Positions 10,201-18,089 of a DNA stretch of 64,000 bases are shown here, piece by piece. Both the position numbers and the translations under genes were made by a program. Numbering within the stretch: the stretch's first letter is position 1; each line of letters opens with the position of its first letter. The notes beneath the pieces were generated by a model, which was given only the letters and a program-made list of their open reading frames with translations, ran no database searches and was not told the DNA's origin. Origin of the DNA: Ruegeria arenilitoris. Lineage in GTDB: Bacteria; Pseudomonadota; Alphaproteobacteria; Rhodobacterales; Rhodobacteraceae. The DNA is taken from contig NZ_WQHP01000008.1 in assembly GCF_013035315.1 (NCBI RefSeq), positions 103,466 through 167,465 on the forward strand. The letters run 5' to 3'.

Positions 10201-11544
10201 ATGAATCAGCATTACCGTGACACTCGCAAAATTGACCCAACCAAGGGCGCAACCCTTGGCGACGGCACCCCGAACGAAAATGATCGGATCGAGATCGGCC
10301 CGACCCAGCTGGCGTTTTCCGAATGGGAGCAGGCCGGGCTTGCCCTGCCCGATCTGGCGCGCATGCGTGAATACCGCTGGAAACGGCTGACCCAGGCCAT
10401 CGTGGATCGCGGCTATGGGGGGTTGCTGGTCTTTGACCCGCTCAACATCCGGTACGCGACGGACAGCACCAACATGCAGCTGTGGAACACGCATAACCCG
10501 TTCCGCGCGGTTTTGTTATGCGCCGACGGGTACATGGTGATCTGGGACTACAAGAACTCTCCGTTCCTGTCCAAGTTCAACCCCCTGGTGCGCGAGCAAC
10601 GCTCAGGCGCGGATCTGTTCTATTTTGATCGCGGCGACAAAGTGGACGTGGCCGCCGATGTATTCTCGAACGAGGTGCGCGTTCTGATCGAAGAACACGG
10701 CGGCGGCAACAAGCGTCTGGCTGTCGACAAGATCATGCTGCACGGCCTGCGATCGCTTGAGGCGCAGGGTTTCGAGATCATGGAGGGTGAAGAGCTCACC
10801 GAAAAGACCCGTGCCATCAAAGGTCCGGATGAAATCCTTGCCATGCGCTGCGCCAACCACGCCTGCGAGACCGCCGTTGCCGAGATGGAGAAATTCGCCC
10901 GCGCCAACGTGGGTGACGGCAAGACCTCGGAAGATGACATCTGGGCTGTCCTGCACGCCGAAAACATCCGTCGCGGCGGTGAGTGGATCGAAACCCGCCT
11001 GCTGGCTTCGGGTCAGCGCACCAATCCTTGGTTCCAGGAATGCGGGCCTCGGATCACGCAGAAAAATGAGATCATCGCCTTCGACACCGACCTGATCGGG
11101 TCCTACGGCATCTGCATTGATATCTCTCGGACGTGGTGGATCGGCGACGAAAAGCCCCGTGCGGACATGGTCTACGCGATGCAACACGCGCATGAGCACA
11201 TCATGACCAATATGGAAATGCTGAAACCCGGCGTGATGATCCCCGAGCTGACGGCCAATGCGCATAAACTGGATGACAAATTCCAGGCGCAGAAATACGG
11301 CTGCCTCATGCATGGTGTCGGTCTGTGTGACGAGTGGCCTCTGGTCGCCTATCCGGACAAGGCAGTGGCAGGATCATACGACTATCCGTTGGAACCCGGC
11401 ATGGTCCTGTGCGTCGAAGCCGCCGTTGGCGAGGTCGGTGGCGATTTCTCGATTAAGCTGGAAGATCAGGTTCTTATCACCGAAGACGGATATGAGAACC
11501 TGACCACCTACCCCTTTGATCCGCAGCTCATGGGGCTGAGCTAA
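10201..11544 (+). CDS. dddP: DMSP lyase DddP (M24 peptidase fold)
   Basis: Splits dimethylsulfoniopropionate into dimethyl sulfide and acrylate. The protein has the pita-bread fold of M24 metallopeptidases but is a lyase. All six metal ligands reported for Roseobacter-group DddP are present at the same numbering: D295, D297, D307, H371, E406 and E421 (contexts FDTDLIG, ICIDISR, CLMHGVG, LCVEAAVG, IKLEDQV). D377, proposed as the catalytic base, is also present in GLCDEW. The N-terminus NQHYRDTRKIDPTKGATLGDG is characteristic. Length is 447 residues. GGGAGG five bases before the ATG fixes the start. Confidence 0.95.
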   Translation: MNQHYRDTRKIDPTKGATLGDGTPNENDRIEIGPTQLAFSEWEQAGLALPDLARMREYRWKRLTQAIVDRGYGGLLVFDPLNIRYATDSTNMQLWNTHNPFRAVLLCADGYMVIWDYKNSPFLSKFNPLVREQRSGADLFYFDRGDKVDVAADVFSNEVRVLIEEHGGGNKRLAVDKIMLHGLRSLEAQGFEIMEGEELTEKTRAIKGPDEILAMRCANHACETAVAEMEKFARANVGDGKTSEDDIWAVLHAENIRRGGEWIETRLLASGQRTNPWFQECGPRITQKNEIIAFDTDLIGSYGICIDISRTWWIGDEKPRADMVYAMQHAHEHIMTNMEMLKPGVMIPELTANAHKLDDKFQAQKYGCLMHGVGLCDEWPLVAYPDKAVAGSYDYPLEPGMVLCVEAAVGEVGGDFSIKLEDQVLITEDGYENLTTYPFDPQLMGLS

Positions 11545-11548
11545 CGTC

Positions 11549-11743
11549 TCAGTTGGGCCAATGCGACCGCCGGACATTGCCGTGCCAGTCCTCGGACACG
11601 GGCGCGGCAATTTCCGTTGTGCCCGACGAAGCGAGCGGCCAGTTCTGACCAATCGAAAACCCGATCACTCCGGTCAGCGCGATCGCGATCAAAACGTCCG
11701 GACGCAGCATCACGCCCCTGGGTTCAGATACGGTATGTGCCAT
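11549..11743 (-). CDS. Small single-pass membrane protein of unknown function
   Basis: A 64-residue protein with one hydrophobic segment (DVLIAIALTGVIGFSIGQNWPL, residues about 16-37) flanked by short polar tails. AGGAGG five bases before the ATG argues that it is a real gene. Its stop codon lies only four bases from the dddP stop codon on the opposite strand, with no terminator between them, so the two transcripts probably overlap. Function unknown. Confidence 0.7.
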   Translation of the reverse strand: MAHTVSEPRGVMLRPDVLIAIALTGVIGFSIGQNWPLASSGTTEIAAPVSEDWHGNVRRSHWPN

Positions 11744-11975
11744 GTGAGCCTCCTGAGCTGAATAAGTGCCATGACCGCAACATGGGGGCGTTCTAAAAAT
11801 AAGTGAAACGAATATTTATTTGACTAAACATCACAAATATTGATTTATTGAACTCACACTTTCACACGCAAACCTGTATCCAATCCTCACCTTCCCGTGA
11901 CGCGTCTTACAATGGGGTTGAGAGCCCATACGGATGCACTCAGTATTAGGGCATCCCGCCAAGTAAGGAACCGCC

Positions 11976-13190
11976 ATGCCCACCGAACGCATTACCTTTG
12001 CCGGTCACGACGGCAACCAACTGGCCGCGCGCCTGGATTTACCGGATGGGCCGGTTCTGGCGACGGCTTTGTTTGCACACTGCTTCACCTGTTCCAAAGA
12101 CATCCCAGCCGCACGCCGGATTGCCGCGCGGCTGGCCGCTATGGGCATTGCTGTGCTGCGGTTCGATTTCACCGGGTTGGGGCATTCCGGTGGCGAGTTT
12201 GCCAACACCACCTTCACCTCGAACGTCGAAGACCTGATCGCGGCAGCGCAGTATCTCGCGGGCCGCAATATGGCCCCTGCTCTCTTGATCGGTCATTCGC
12301 TGGGTGGCGCTGCGGTGCTGCGCGCCCGTGCCGGGATTCCCAGCGTCAACGCCGTTGTGACCTTGGGCGCGCCCGCCGATCCCGGCCACGTGTCCCATCA
12401 CTTTGAAGGCGCGCTGCCGGAAATTGAACAGGCGGGCTCCGCCGAAGTCATGTTGGGCGGGCGTCCGTTCCGCATTGGCAAAGCGTTCGTCGACGATATT
12501 TCCGAGACGGCCCTGCTCCCGGCGATTGCGGAACTGAAGGCCGCCTTGCTGATCCTGCACGCTCCGCGGGATGAGACTGTAAGCATCGAGAACGCCAGCA
12601 CAATTTTCCTGGCGGCCAAACACCCCAAAAGCTTTGTGACGCTTGATGACGCCGATCACCTGATCACTCGCGCCTCAGATGCTGAATACGCGGCGGATGT
12701 GATTGCGGCCTGGGTAAAGCGCTATGTCAGGCTCTGCCCGCCCGCCCCACCGCCGGGCGCACCAGAGGGCGTTGTGCGCGTAACCGAAGCGGATCCCGAA
12801 GGCTTTCTGCAAGACATTCAGTCCGGCCCACGGCACCATGCAGTCGCGGACGAGCCCGCGTCCTACGGCGGCACCGACCGGGGCATGTCGCCTTACGGTT
12901 TCGTGTCTTCAGGTTTAGGAGCCTGTACGTCGATGACAATCCGCATGTACGCGCGGCGCAAACGCTGGCCCCTTAAGGGCATCACAGTCGATGTATGCCA
13001 CAACAAAGTCCACGCGCAGGACGCCGGACTTGCTGGCGAAGGCAAGGTTGATCAGTTCCGTCGCAAAATCCGTCTTGAAGGCGCGCTGACCTCGGATCAG
13101 CGCGCGCGACTGCTGGAAATCGCGGACAAATGCCCGGTGCATAGAACACTGGAAGGGTCAGCCCAGATTACGACCGAGCTGCTGGACTGA
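11976..13190 (+). CDS. Fused alpha/beta hydrolase and OsmC-family protein
   Basis: A 404-residue fusion. Residues about 1-255 are an alpha/beta hydrolase with nucleophile S108 in GHSLGG and likely partners D199 and H228. Residues about 265-404 are an OsmC/Ohr-type domain with the two conserved cysteines C317 (GLGACTSM) and C386 (DKCPVHRTLE) used for thiol-dependent peroxide reduction. The natural substrate is not known; detoxification of an ester-linked or acylated peroxide is an inference from the domain pairing. The 232-base region upstream is AT-rich and carries divergent promoters for this gene and the small membrane protein. Confidence 0.88.
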   Translation: MPTERITFAGHDGNQLAARLDLPDGPVLATALFAHCFTCSKDIPAARRIAARLAAMGIAVLRFDFTGLGHSGGEFANTTFTSNVEDLIAAAQYLAGRNMAPALLIGHSLGGAAVLRARAGIPSVNAVVTLGAPADPGHVSHHFEGALPEIEQAGSAEVMLGGRPFRIGKAFVDDISETALLPAIAELKAALLILHAPRDETVSIENASTIFLAAKHPKSFVTLDDADHLITRASDAEYAADVIAAWVKRYVRLCPPAPPPGAPEGVVRVTEADPEGFLQDIQSGPRHHAVADEPASYGGTDRGMSPYGFVSSGLGACTSMTIRMYARRKRWPLKGITVDVCHNKVHAQDAGLAGEGKVDQFRRKIRLEGALTSDQRARLLEIADKCPVHRTLEGSAQITTELLD

Positions 13191-13199
13191 CCCGATGCC

Positions 13200-13550
13200 T
13201 CAGCGTCGCCCCGCGGGACGGTGGATCGGCGGTCTCGCCGCCGGAGGCCGTGCAACAGGCGGTCGGGGCCGGTTCGGCGGCCGCGAGATCGGCGGTCTGT
13301 TGGGCGGTTTCGCAATGGGCGGAACGGGGCGCGCCGGGGGACGACCGTCGGGCGGCCGGGGACGATCCGGGCGGTCGATATCAATATCCACATTGACGTC
13401 GTGATAGTAGTCGTTCCACAGCATCGAGTCATAGAATGGGTCATACCCGTACCCCACTCCGACGGTCACGCCATCACAAGCCGAAAGTGTCAGGCTGGCC
13501 GCCCCAAGTCCAAGGGCAAGGGTTGCGCGTTTGATCAGATTGCGAGTCAT
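13200..13550 (-). CDS. Small lipoprotein with Arg/Pro-rich tail
   Basis: Start placed at the ATG at 13550 because AGGAGG lies six bases upstream. The 116-residue product has a lipoprotein signal (MTRNLIKRATLALGLGAASL then LSAC), so it is lipid-anchored, followed by a Tyr/Asp-rich segment (GYGYDPFYDSMLWNDYYHDVNVD) and a low-complexity tail of repeated RPP/RPAR/PPNRPP units running to the C-terminus. The basic proline-rich tail might bind peptidoglycan or another anionic polymer, but nothing proves this. The ribosome binding site follows the stop codon of the upstream gene by two bases, implying translational coupling. Confidence 0.72.
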   Translation of the reverse strand: MTRNLIKRATLALGLGAASLTLSACDGVTVGVGYGYDPFYDSMLWNDYYHDVNVDIDIDRPDRPRPPDGRPPARPVPPIAKPPNRPPISRPPNRPRPPVARPPAARPPIHRPAGRR

Positions 13551-13560
13551 TTGCGCCTCC

Positions 13561-14118
13561 TCACTGTAGGGACCGGAACGACGCAAATACGGCGTTCAGG
13601 TCGTCCACATAAGCCGGATCGGCCCCGTCTCGCAGGATCGCGACGGCAACAGCCACCCGGCCGTTTGGCAGGTCAATTACAGTCGCGGTGAAGTTCACGC
13701 CTCGCCTTTCCCGCGTGCCTGAACCCCGGATCACACGCGCAGGCAAACCGCCAATCCGCGTCGTGCTGGTCCCGGTCACTGTTGGGTCTTTGACCAGAAA
13801 CTTGTCGATGTCCTGCAGATACCGAAGGCCATCGTCGATCGAGGCCACACCAACCGGCGAAACAAAGCCCATCCAGACGCTATCGTCCGTGACGGGCCGC
13901 AGCCCCATCACGCGTGCGACCGCGCGGGGATCGGCCAGTTCAGTGTCCTCAATCTCGCGCGAGCCACCTGTGCGCAGCGCCCAGAAATCTGGAACCGAAA
14001 AGCTGAACAGTGCGCGCCCATTGTCAGTATAGGTGACCGGAGTATCCGCCGACGCCGGGCCTCCTCCCGTCCAAAACGCGGCGAAAATTGCCAGCGCCGA
14101 GATGAATTGTATCCGCAT
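13561..14118 (-). CDS. Exported protein of unknown function
   Basis: A 185-residue protein with a signal peptide (MRIQFISALAIFAAFWTGGG, cleavage near ASA-DTP). The mature part is a compact alpha/beta domain with strands such as ALFSFSVPDFWALR, TTRIGGLPARVIRG and GRVAVAVAILRDG, resembling small periplasmic proteins that test membrane-damage or protein stability, but no named family can be assigned. It is the first gene of a two-gene unit with the lipoprotein at 13200-13550. Confidence 0.72.
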   Translation of the reverse strand: MRIQFISALAIFAAFWTGGGPASADTPVTYTDNGRALFSFSVPDFWALRTGGSREIEDTELADPRAVARVMGLRPVTDDSVWMGFVSPVGVASIDDGLRYLQDIDKFLVKDPTVTGTSTTRIGGLPARVIRGSGTRERRGVNFTATVIDLPNGRVAVAVAILRDGADPAYVDDLNAVFASFRSLQ

Positions 14119-14185
14119 ATTGAAATAACCTGATTACATGATCGCAATCAGGTTGACCCGTACGGCATTGACTTGTCCAGTGATT

Positions 14186-14518
14186 TCAGTCCGAGAAAAC
14201 CCCGTCCGTCGTGCTACCGCTGTCGTCCACGAACCGGATCACATCGCCGCTTTGTTGCACGTCGTAGCAGGCCCAAAGATCGGATGGCGGCCAGAGCGAG
14301 CAATAGCGATCCTCACGCACCGCCCAGCGTCCTGCACTGGGGCGACCCGAAAAATACTGCGTCAGCATCGTGTCGTCGAAGGTCTGCCAGATACCCTCAC
14401 CATAATCGAGTTTCTGCCCGGACAGCGCCGTCAGAATCTCATCCCCCGTCAGCGGTCGGAACTCCTCCGCTGTCAGAAAACCGGGCCAAAAGGCCAAAAT
14501 CAGGGCAAACCGTCTCAT
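14186..14518 (-). CDS. Small exported protein of unknown function
   Basis: The ATG at 14518 gives a 110-residue product with a short signal peptide (MRRFALILAFWPGFLTA, cut before EEFRPL). A GTG at 14530 is an alternative start; neither has a strong ribosome binding site. The mature protein contains two cysteines (DRYCSLW and LWACYDVQ) that could form a disulfide, and a TGDEILTALSGQKLDYG stretch. It may belong with the two exported-protein genes just downstream on the same strand. Divergent from purB. Confidence 0.65.
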   Translation of the reverse strand: MRRFALILAFWPGFLTAEEFRPLTGDEILTALSGQKLDYGEGIWQTFDDTMLTQYFSGRPSAGRWAVREDRYCSLWPPSDLWACYDVQQSGDVIRFVDDSGSTTDGVFSD

Positions 14519-14607
14519 ATTCGCACTCACGCCTTGTTCGTTGGCCTGCGCGGGTTTAAACCCCGCCGCATCGCCTCCTGCCCAAACACAATAAGGTGCC
14601 GCTGCTT

Positions 14608-15912
14608 ATGATTCCACGTTATTCCCGCCCCGATATGGTCGCCATCTGGTCGCCCGAAAGCAAGTTCCGCATCTGGTACGAGATTGAGGCCCATGCCTGC
14701 GACGCCATGGCCGATCTGGGCGTGATCCCGCGCGAGAACGCCGAGGCTGTCTGGAAAGCCAAGGACGTGGAATTCGACGTCGCTCGCATTGACGAAATCG
14801 AAGCCGTCACCAAGCACGACGTCATCGCCTTCCTGACCCATCTGGCCGAACATGTCGGCAGCGAAGAGGCCCGTTTCGTGCATCAGGGTATGACGTCTTC
14901 GGACGTGCTAGACACCTGCCTCAACGTCCAGCTGACCCGCGCCGCTGATCTTCTGATCGCCGACCTCGAAGGTCTTCTGGCCGCTCTGAAACGCCGCGCG
15001 ATCGAACACAAAAATACCGTCCGTATCGGTCGCAGCCACGGCATCCACGCAGAGCCCACCACCATGGGTTTGACCTTTGCGCGTTTCTACGCCGAAATGG
15101 ACCGCAACCTGTCGCGGATGCGCGATGCCCGTGCCGAAATCGCAACCGGCGCGATCAGCGGAGCGGTCGGCACCTTTGCCAATATCGACCCGCGTGTCGA
15201 AGAACATGTCTGTGACCAGCTGGGCTTGGTCCCCGAACCGATCAGCACGCAGGTCATCCCGCGCGACCGTCACGCGGCGTTCTTTGCGACGCTTGGCATC
15301 ATCGCCAGCAGCATCGAAAACATTGCCATCGAAATCCGCCACATGCAGCGGACCGAGGTGCTGGAGGGGGCCGAGTTCTTCTCGATGGGCCAAAAGGGCT
15401 CGTCGGCCATGCCCCACAAGAAAAACCCGGTCCTGACTGAGAACCTGACCGGCCTGGCTCGCATGGTCCGAGCCGCCGTGATCCCGGCGATGGAAAACGT
15501 GGCGCTTTGGCATGAGCGCGATATCTCGCATTCCTCGGTTGAACGGATGATCGGACCCGATGCTACAATCACGCTGGATTTTGCGCTGGCCCGCCTGACC
15601 GGGGTGATCGACAAGATGCTGATCTTCCCCGAGAACATGATCGAGAACATGAACAAGTTCCCCGGCCTGGTGATGAGCCAGCGGGTACTGCTGGCCCTGA
15701 CACAGGCTGGTGTCAGCCGCGAAGACGCCTATGCCATGGTTCAGCGCAACGCGTTGAAGGTTTGGGAACACCGCACCGATTTCAAAGAGGAACTGCTGGC
15801 TGACCCCGATGTCACCGCTGCGCTGAGCCCTGAAGAAATCGAAGAAAAATTCGACCTCGGGTATCACACCAAACACGTCGACACGATCTTCACCCGCGTT
15901 TTCGGCGAATAA
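14608..15912 (+). CDS. purB: Adenylosuccinate lyase
   Basis: Catalyses two steps of purine synthesis: SAICAR to AICAR plus fumarate, and adenylosuccinate to AMP plus fumarate. The 434-residue protein carries the fumarase/aspartase superfamily signature GSSAMPHKKNP (residues about 260-270), the TSSDVLDT loop and the active-site His in GRSHGIHAEPTT. I choose the ATG at 14608 (MIPRYSRPDM) over the GTG at 14596 because AAGGTG is then correctly spaced and the sequence matches the family N-terminus. Confidence 0.95.
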   Translation: MIPRYSRPDMVAIWSPESKFRIWYEIEAHACDAMADLGVIPRENAEAVWKAKDVEFDVARIDEIEAVTKHDVIAFLTHLAEHVGSEEARFVHQGMTSSDVLDTCLNVQLTRAADLLIADLEGLLAALKRRAIEHKNTVRIGRSHGIHAEPTTMGLTFARFYAEMDRNLSRMRDARAEIATGAISGAVGTFANIDPRVEEHVCDQLGLVPEPISTQVIPRDRHAAFFATLGIIASSIENIAIEIRHMQRTEVLEGAEFFSMGQKGSSAMPHKKNPVLTENLTGLARMVRAAVIPAMENVALWHERDISHSSVERMIGPDATITLDFALARLTGVIDKMLIFPENMIENMNKFPGLVMSQRVLLALTQAGVSREDAYAMVQRNALKVWEHRTDFKEELLADPDVTAALSPEEIEEKFDLGYHTKHVDTIFTRVFGE

Positions 15913-16035
15913 ACCTCGCCTGATCAAACGGTTCGCATGGCCCGGTTCGCACAACGCGTTCCGGGCCTTGTACTTTTGCCAGATCGCGCAAAACCGGCTA
16001 TGATGTTTGGAAATGTCCGATACAGGAGATCCGAC

Positions 16036-16188
16036 ATGATCCGTACTTTGATCTGCGCACTGGCCCTTGCTTGCTCAGCCTCGGTCGCACTGGCCTGCAG
16101 TGGTCATTCCAAGCAAACTCAATCCTGTGCGCCGGGCACATTTTGGGATGCTGAAACCCAAACTTGCGCCAAAATTGTAAACAGCTGA
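16036..16188 (+). CDS. Small secreted Cys-motif protein
   Basis: A 50-residue product with AGGAGAT five bases before its ATG. A signal peptide (MIRTLICALALACSASVALA) leaves about 29 mature residues containing three cysteines. The core C-A-P-G-T-F-W-D-x5-C-x-K matches, position for position, a segment of the next gene downstream (16293-16835). I do not recognise the family. The motif has the look of a small disulfide-closed binding module. Confidence 0.7.
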   Translation: MIRTLICALALACSASVALACSGHSKQTQSCAPGTFWDAETQTCAKIVNS

Positions 16189-16292
16189 GAAAAAATTTTC
16201 CTATTCGTGAATAAACGCGAGCCTTCGGTTGTTAGCTTTTTTGAAGATCGCACTATGCTTTCTTAAAGAAGCCCCGAAAACGGAGTAGGAAA

Positions 16293-16835
16293 ATGCGTCT
16301 ATTACTCGCTTCAGCCATTGCCCTTCAGGCCTTTGCCGTCGCGCCGGTCGCGCTGGCTGCCGGAGGTGACAGCAGCAGCCCGCCAAAACCGACCAACACC
16401 ACCAAGAAGTGCCTGTTCGGCCGCGTCTATGACAAGGACGCCGGACGCTGCGTGAAGCCCGACAAAACCAACTTCTCCCAAGACGAGCTGTATGACGCCG
16501 TGCGCGAACTGGCCTATGACGGCCAGCTCGAGAGTGCGCAGGAAATCCTGCGTGTAATGGATCAGAATGACGACCGCGTTCTGACCTATTGGGGTTTTAC
16601 TTATCGCAAAATGGGCGAGCTTGATCTGGCAAACGCCTATTACTCGGATGCCATTGCGGCGAACCCCGACAACCTGCTGGCCCGCAGCTACATGGGTCAG
16701 GGTTTTGTGACCGAAGGCAAAACCGATCTGGCAATTGCTCAGTGGCGCGAGATCAAGGCGCGCGGCGGTGAAGGTACCTGGGCCGAAGCATCCCTGCGCG
16801 AAGCGATCCAGAGAGGGCTGACCTACAGCTACTAG
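16293..16835 (+). CDS. Secreted TPR protein with N-terminal Cys motif
   Basis: 180 residues. A signal peptide (MRLLLASAIALQAFAVAPVALA) is followed by a Ser/Pro/Thr linker, the motif C-L-F-G-R-V-Y-D-x5-C-x-K at about residues 40-55, and then tetratricopeptide repeats (residues about 70-170, e.g. RVLTYWGFTYRKMGELDLAN and ARSYMGQGFVTEGKTDLAIA). TPR domains mediate protein contacts, so this is probably a periplasmic adaptor. The shared Cys motif links it to the 50-residue protein just upstream. Partner unknown. Confidence 0.78.
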   Translation: MRLLLASAIALQAFAVAPVALAAGGDSSSPPKPTNTTKKCLFGRVYDKDAGRCVKPDKTNFSQDELYDAVRELAYDGQLESAQEILRVMDQNDDRVLTYWGFTYRKMGELDLANAYYSDAIAANPDNLLARSYMGQGFVTEGKTDLAIAQWREIKARGGEGTWAEASLREAIQRGLTYSY

Positions 16836-16868
16836 GCTTCAGCCTTTCTTTACCCGTTTCCCGATACT

Positions 16869-16903
16869 CTGCCTGTGGAACAGAATCTTGGCACCACAGG
16901 CAG
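16869..16903 (+). promoter_or_regulatory. Hairpin abutting the start codon of the FliG-like gene
   Basis: A perfect 10-bp inverted repeat, CTGCCTGTGG (16869-16878) and CCACAGGCAG (16894-16903), with a 15-base loop, ends exactly one base before the ATG at 16904. In RNA it would pair the only Shine-Dalgarno-like bases (AGG). It has no following T run, so it is not a terminator for the gene upstream. Confidence 0.6.
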
Positions 16904-17998
16904 ATGCAGGACACAAATTCTTTGGTACAACTTGCGCCGGGTGCAGCCGCTCCTGTCGCGGACAGTCGGGATATCGACGCACCGCGTGTCCTTCCCAAAG
17001 TGCTGAGCAATCGGCAAAAGGCAGCCGTCGTTGTACGCCTTCTGCTGAATGAGGGCGCTGATATTCCCTTGGAGGAATTGCCAGACGACCTGCAGGAAAA
17101 GCTGACCCATCAGCTTGGGCAGATGGGGCTTGTGGACCGGGTCACGCTGGCATCCGTCGCACATGAATTTGCCGAAGCACTGGACAGTGTCGGTCTGTCC
17201 TTTCCTCATGGGCTGGCCGGAGCGCTGGATGCGGTCAGCGATCGGATCGCCCCCGCAACTGCGGCCCGGTTGCGCAAAGAGGCCGGAGTGCGCCAGATCG
17301 GTGATCCCTGGCAAAGGTTACGCGAAATCCCAACTGAAGATCTTGCCGAGATGGCGCAGGCCGAAAGTACCGAGATCGCCGCGGTCATGCTTTCCAAACT
17401 GGAGACGGCCAAAGCCGCACAATTGCTGGGACATCTGCCCGGCCCCATCGCCCGGCGCATAACCTATGCGGTGTCCAAGACGGCAAACATCACCCCCGAA
17501 GCGGTCGAGCGGATTGGCTGGTCGCTGGCGGCGCAACTTGATCAGCGACCAGCCACAGCCTTCAGCGATGGTCCCGGCGTGCGGGCCGGGGCCATCCTGA
17601 ACCAATCTGCCGCCGCCACGCGCGACGGGCTTTTAACGGCACTGGACGAAGAAGACACGGATTTTGCCGCGGTAGTACGCCGTTCAATCTTTACCTTTGC
17701 CCACATCCCCGCGCGCATTCTGCCGCGTGATGTTCCCGCGGTTCTGCGCGGTGTGGATCAGGCTGATCTTGTGACCGCACTGGCCGGGGCCGCCACCGAC
17801 GAAGACAAGGGCGCGGTCGATTTCATGCTGTCCAATATGTCCAGCCGCATGGCCGACAACCTGCGCGAGGAAATTTCAGAACGCGGCAAGGTCAAACTCT
17901 CCGAAGCCGAGGACGCCATGACCCGGATCGTTGGCGCCATTCGCACGCTGGTTGATGAAGGGGCCATAACCCTTATCGAGGAGGACAGTGAAGACTGA
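16904..17998 (+). CDS. Orphan FliG-like protein
   Basis: A 364-residue protein resembling the flagellar motor switch protein FliG. The C-terminal domain is best conserved (RDVPAVLRGVDQADLVTALA, then NMSSRMADNLREEISERG and VKLSEAEDAMTRIVGAIRTL). The middle-domain EHPQ motif is replaced by ESTE (residues 154-157), and the torque-helix region normally holding two adjacent aspartates reads IPARILPRDVP (268-278), with those acids lost or moved. No other flagellar gene is in the window. It may be a repurposed paralogue rather than the motor FliG. Start at the ATG directly after a stable hairpin. Confidence 0.75.
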   Translation: MQDTNSLVQLAPGAAAPVADSRDIDAPRVLPKVLSNRQKAAVVVRLLLNEGADIPLEELPDDLQEKLTHQLGQMGLVDRVTLASVAHEFAEALDSVGLSFPHGLAGALDAVSDRIAPATAARLRKEAGVRQIGDPWQRLREIPTEDLAEMAQAESTEIAAVMLSKLETAKAAQLLGHLPGPIARRITYAVSKTANITPEAVERIGWSLAAQLDQRPATAFSDGPGVRAGAILNQSAAATRDGLLTALDEEDTDFAAVVRRSIFTFAHIPARILPRDVPAVLRGVDQADLVTALAGAATDEDKGAVDFMLSNMSSRMADNLREEISERGKVKLSEAEDAMTRIVGAIRTLVDEGAITLIEEDSED

Positions 17999-18089
17999 CT
18001 TCCACCCTTGTGCTTCGCAACGCTTGTGGTTGCGGTTTCTGCCTTGTATGTCTGACCCGGCAAATCGCAACAGCCGGTGAGACCAGAAT

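Noticed and set aside
16229..16259. TTGTTA and TATGCT boxes before the TPR gene, considered as a promoter
   Set aside because: The spacer is 19 bases and both boxes are weak; the region is AT-rich, so chance matches are likely.
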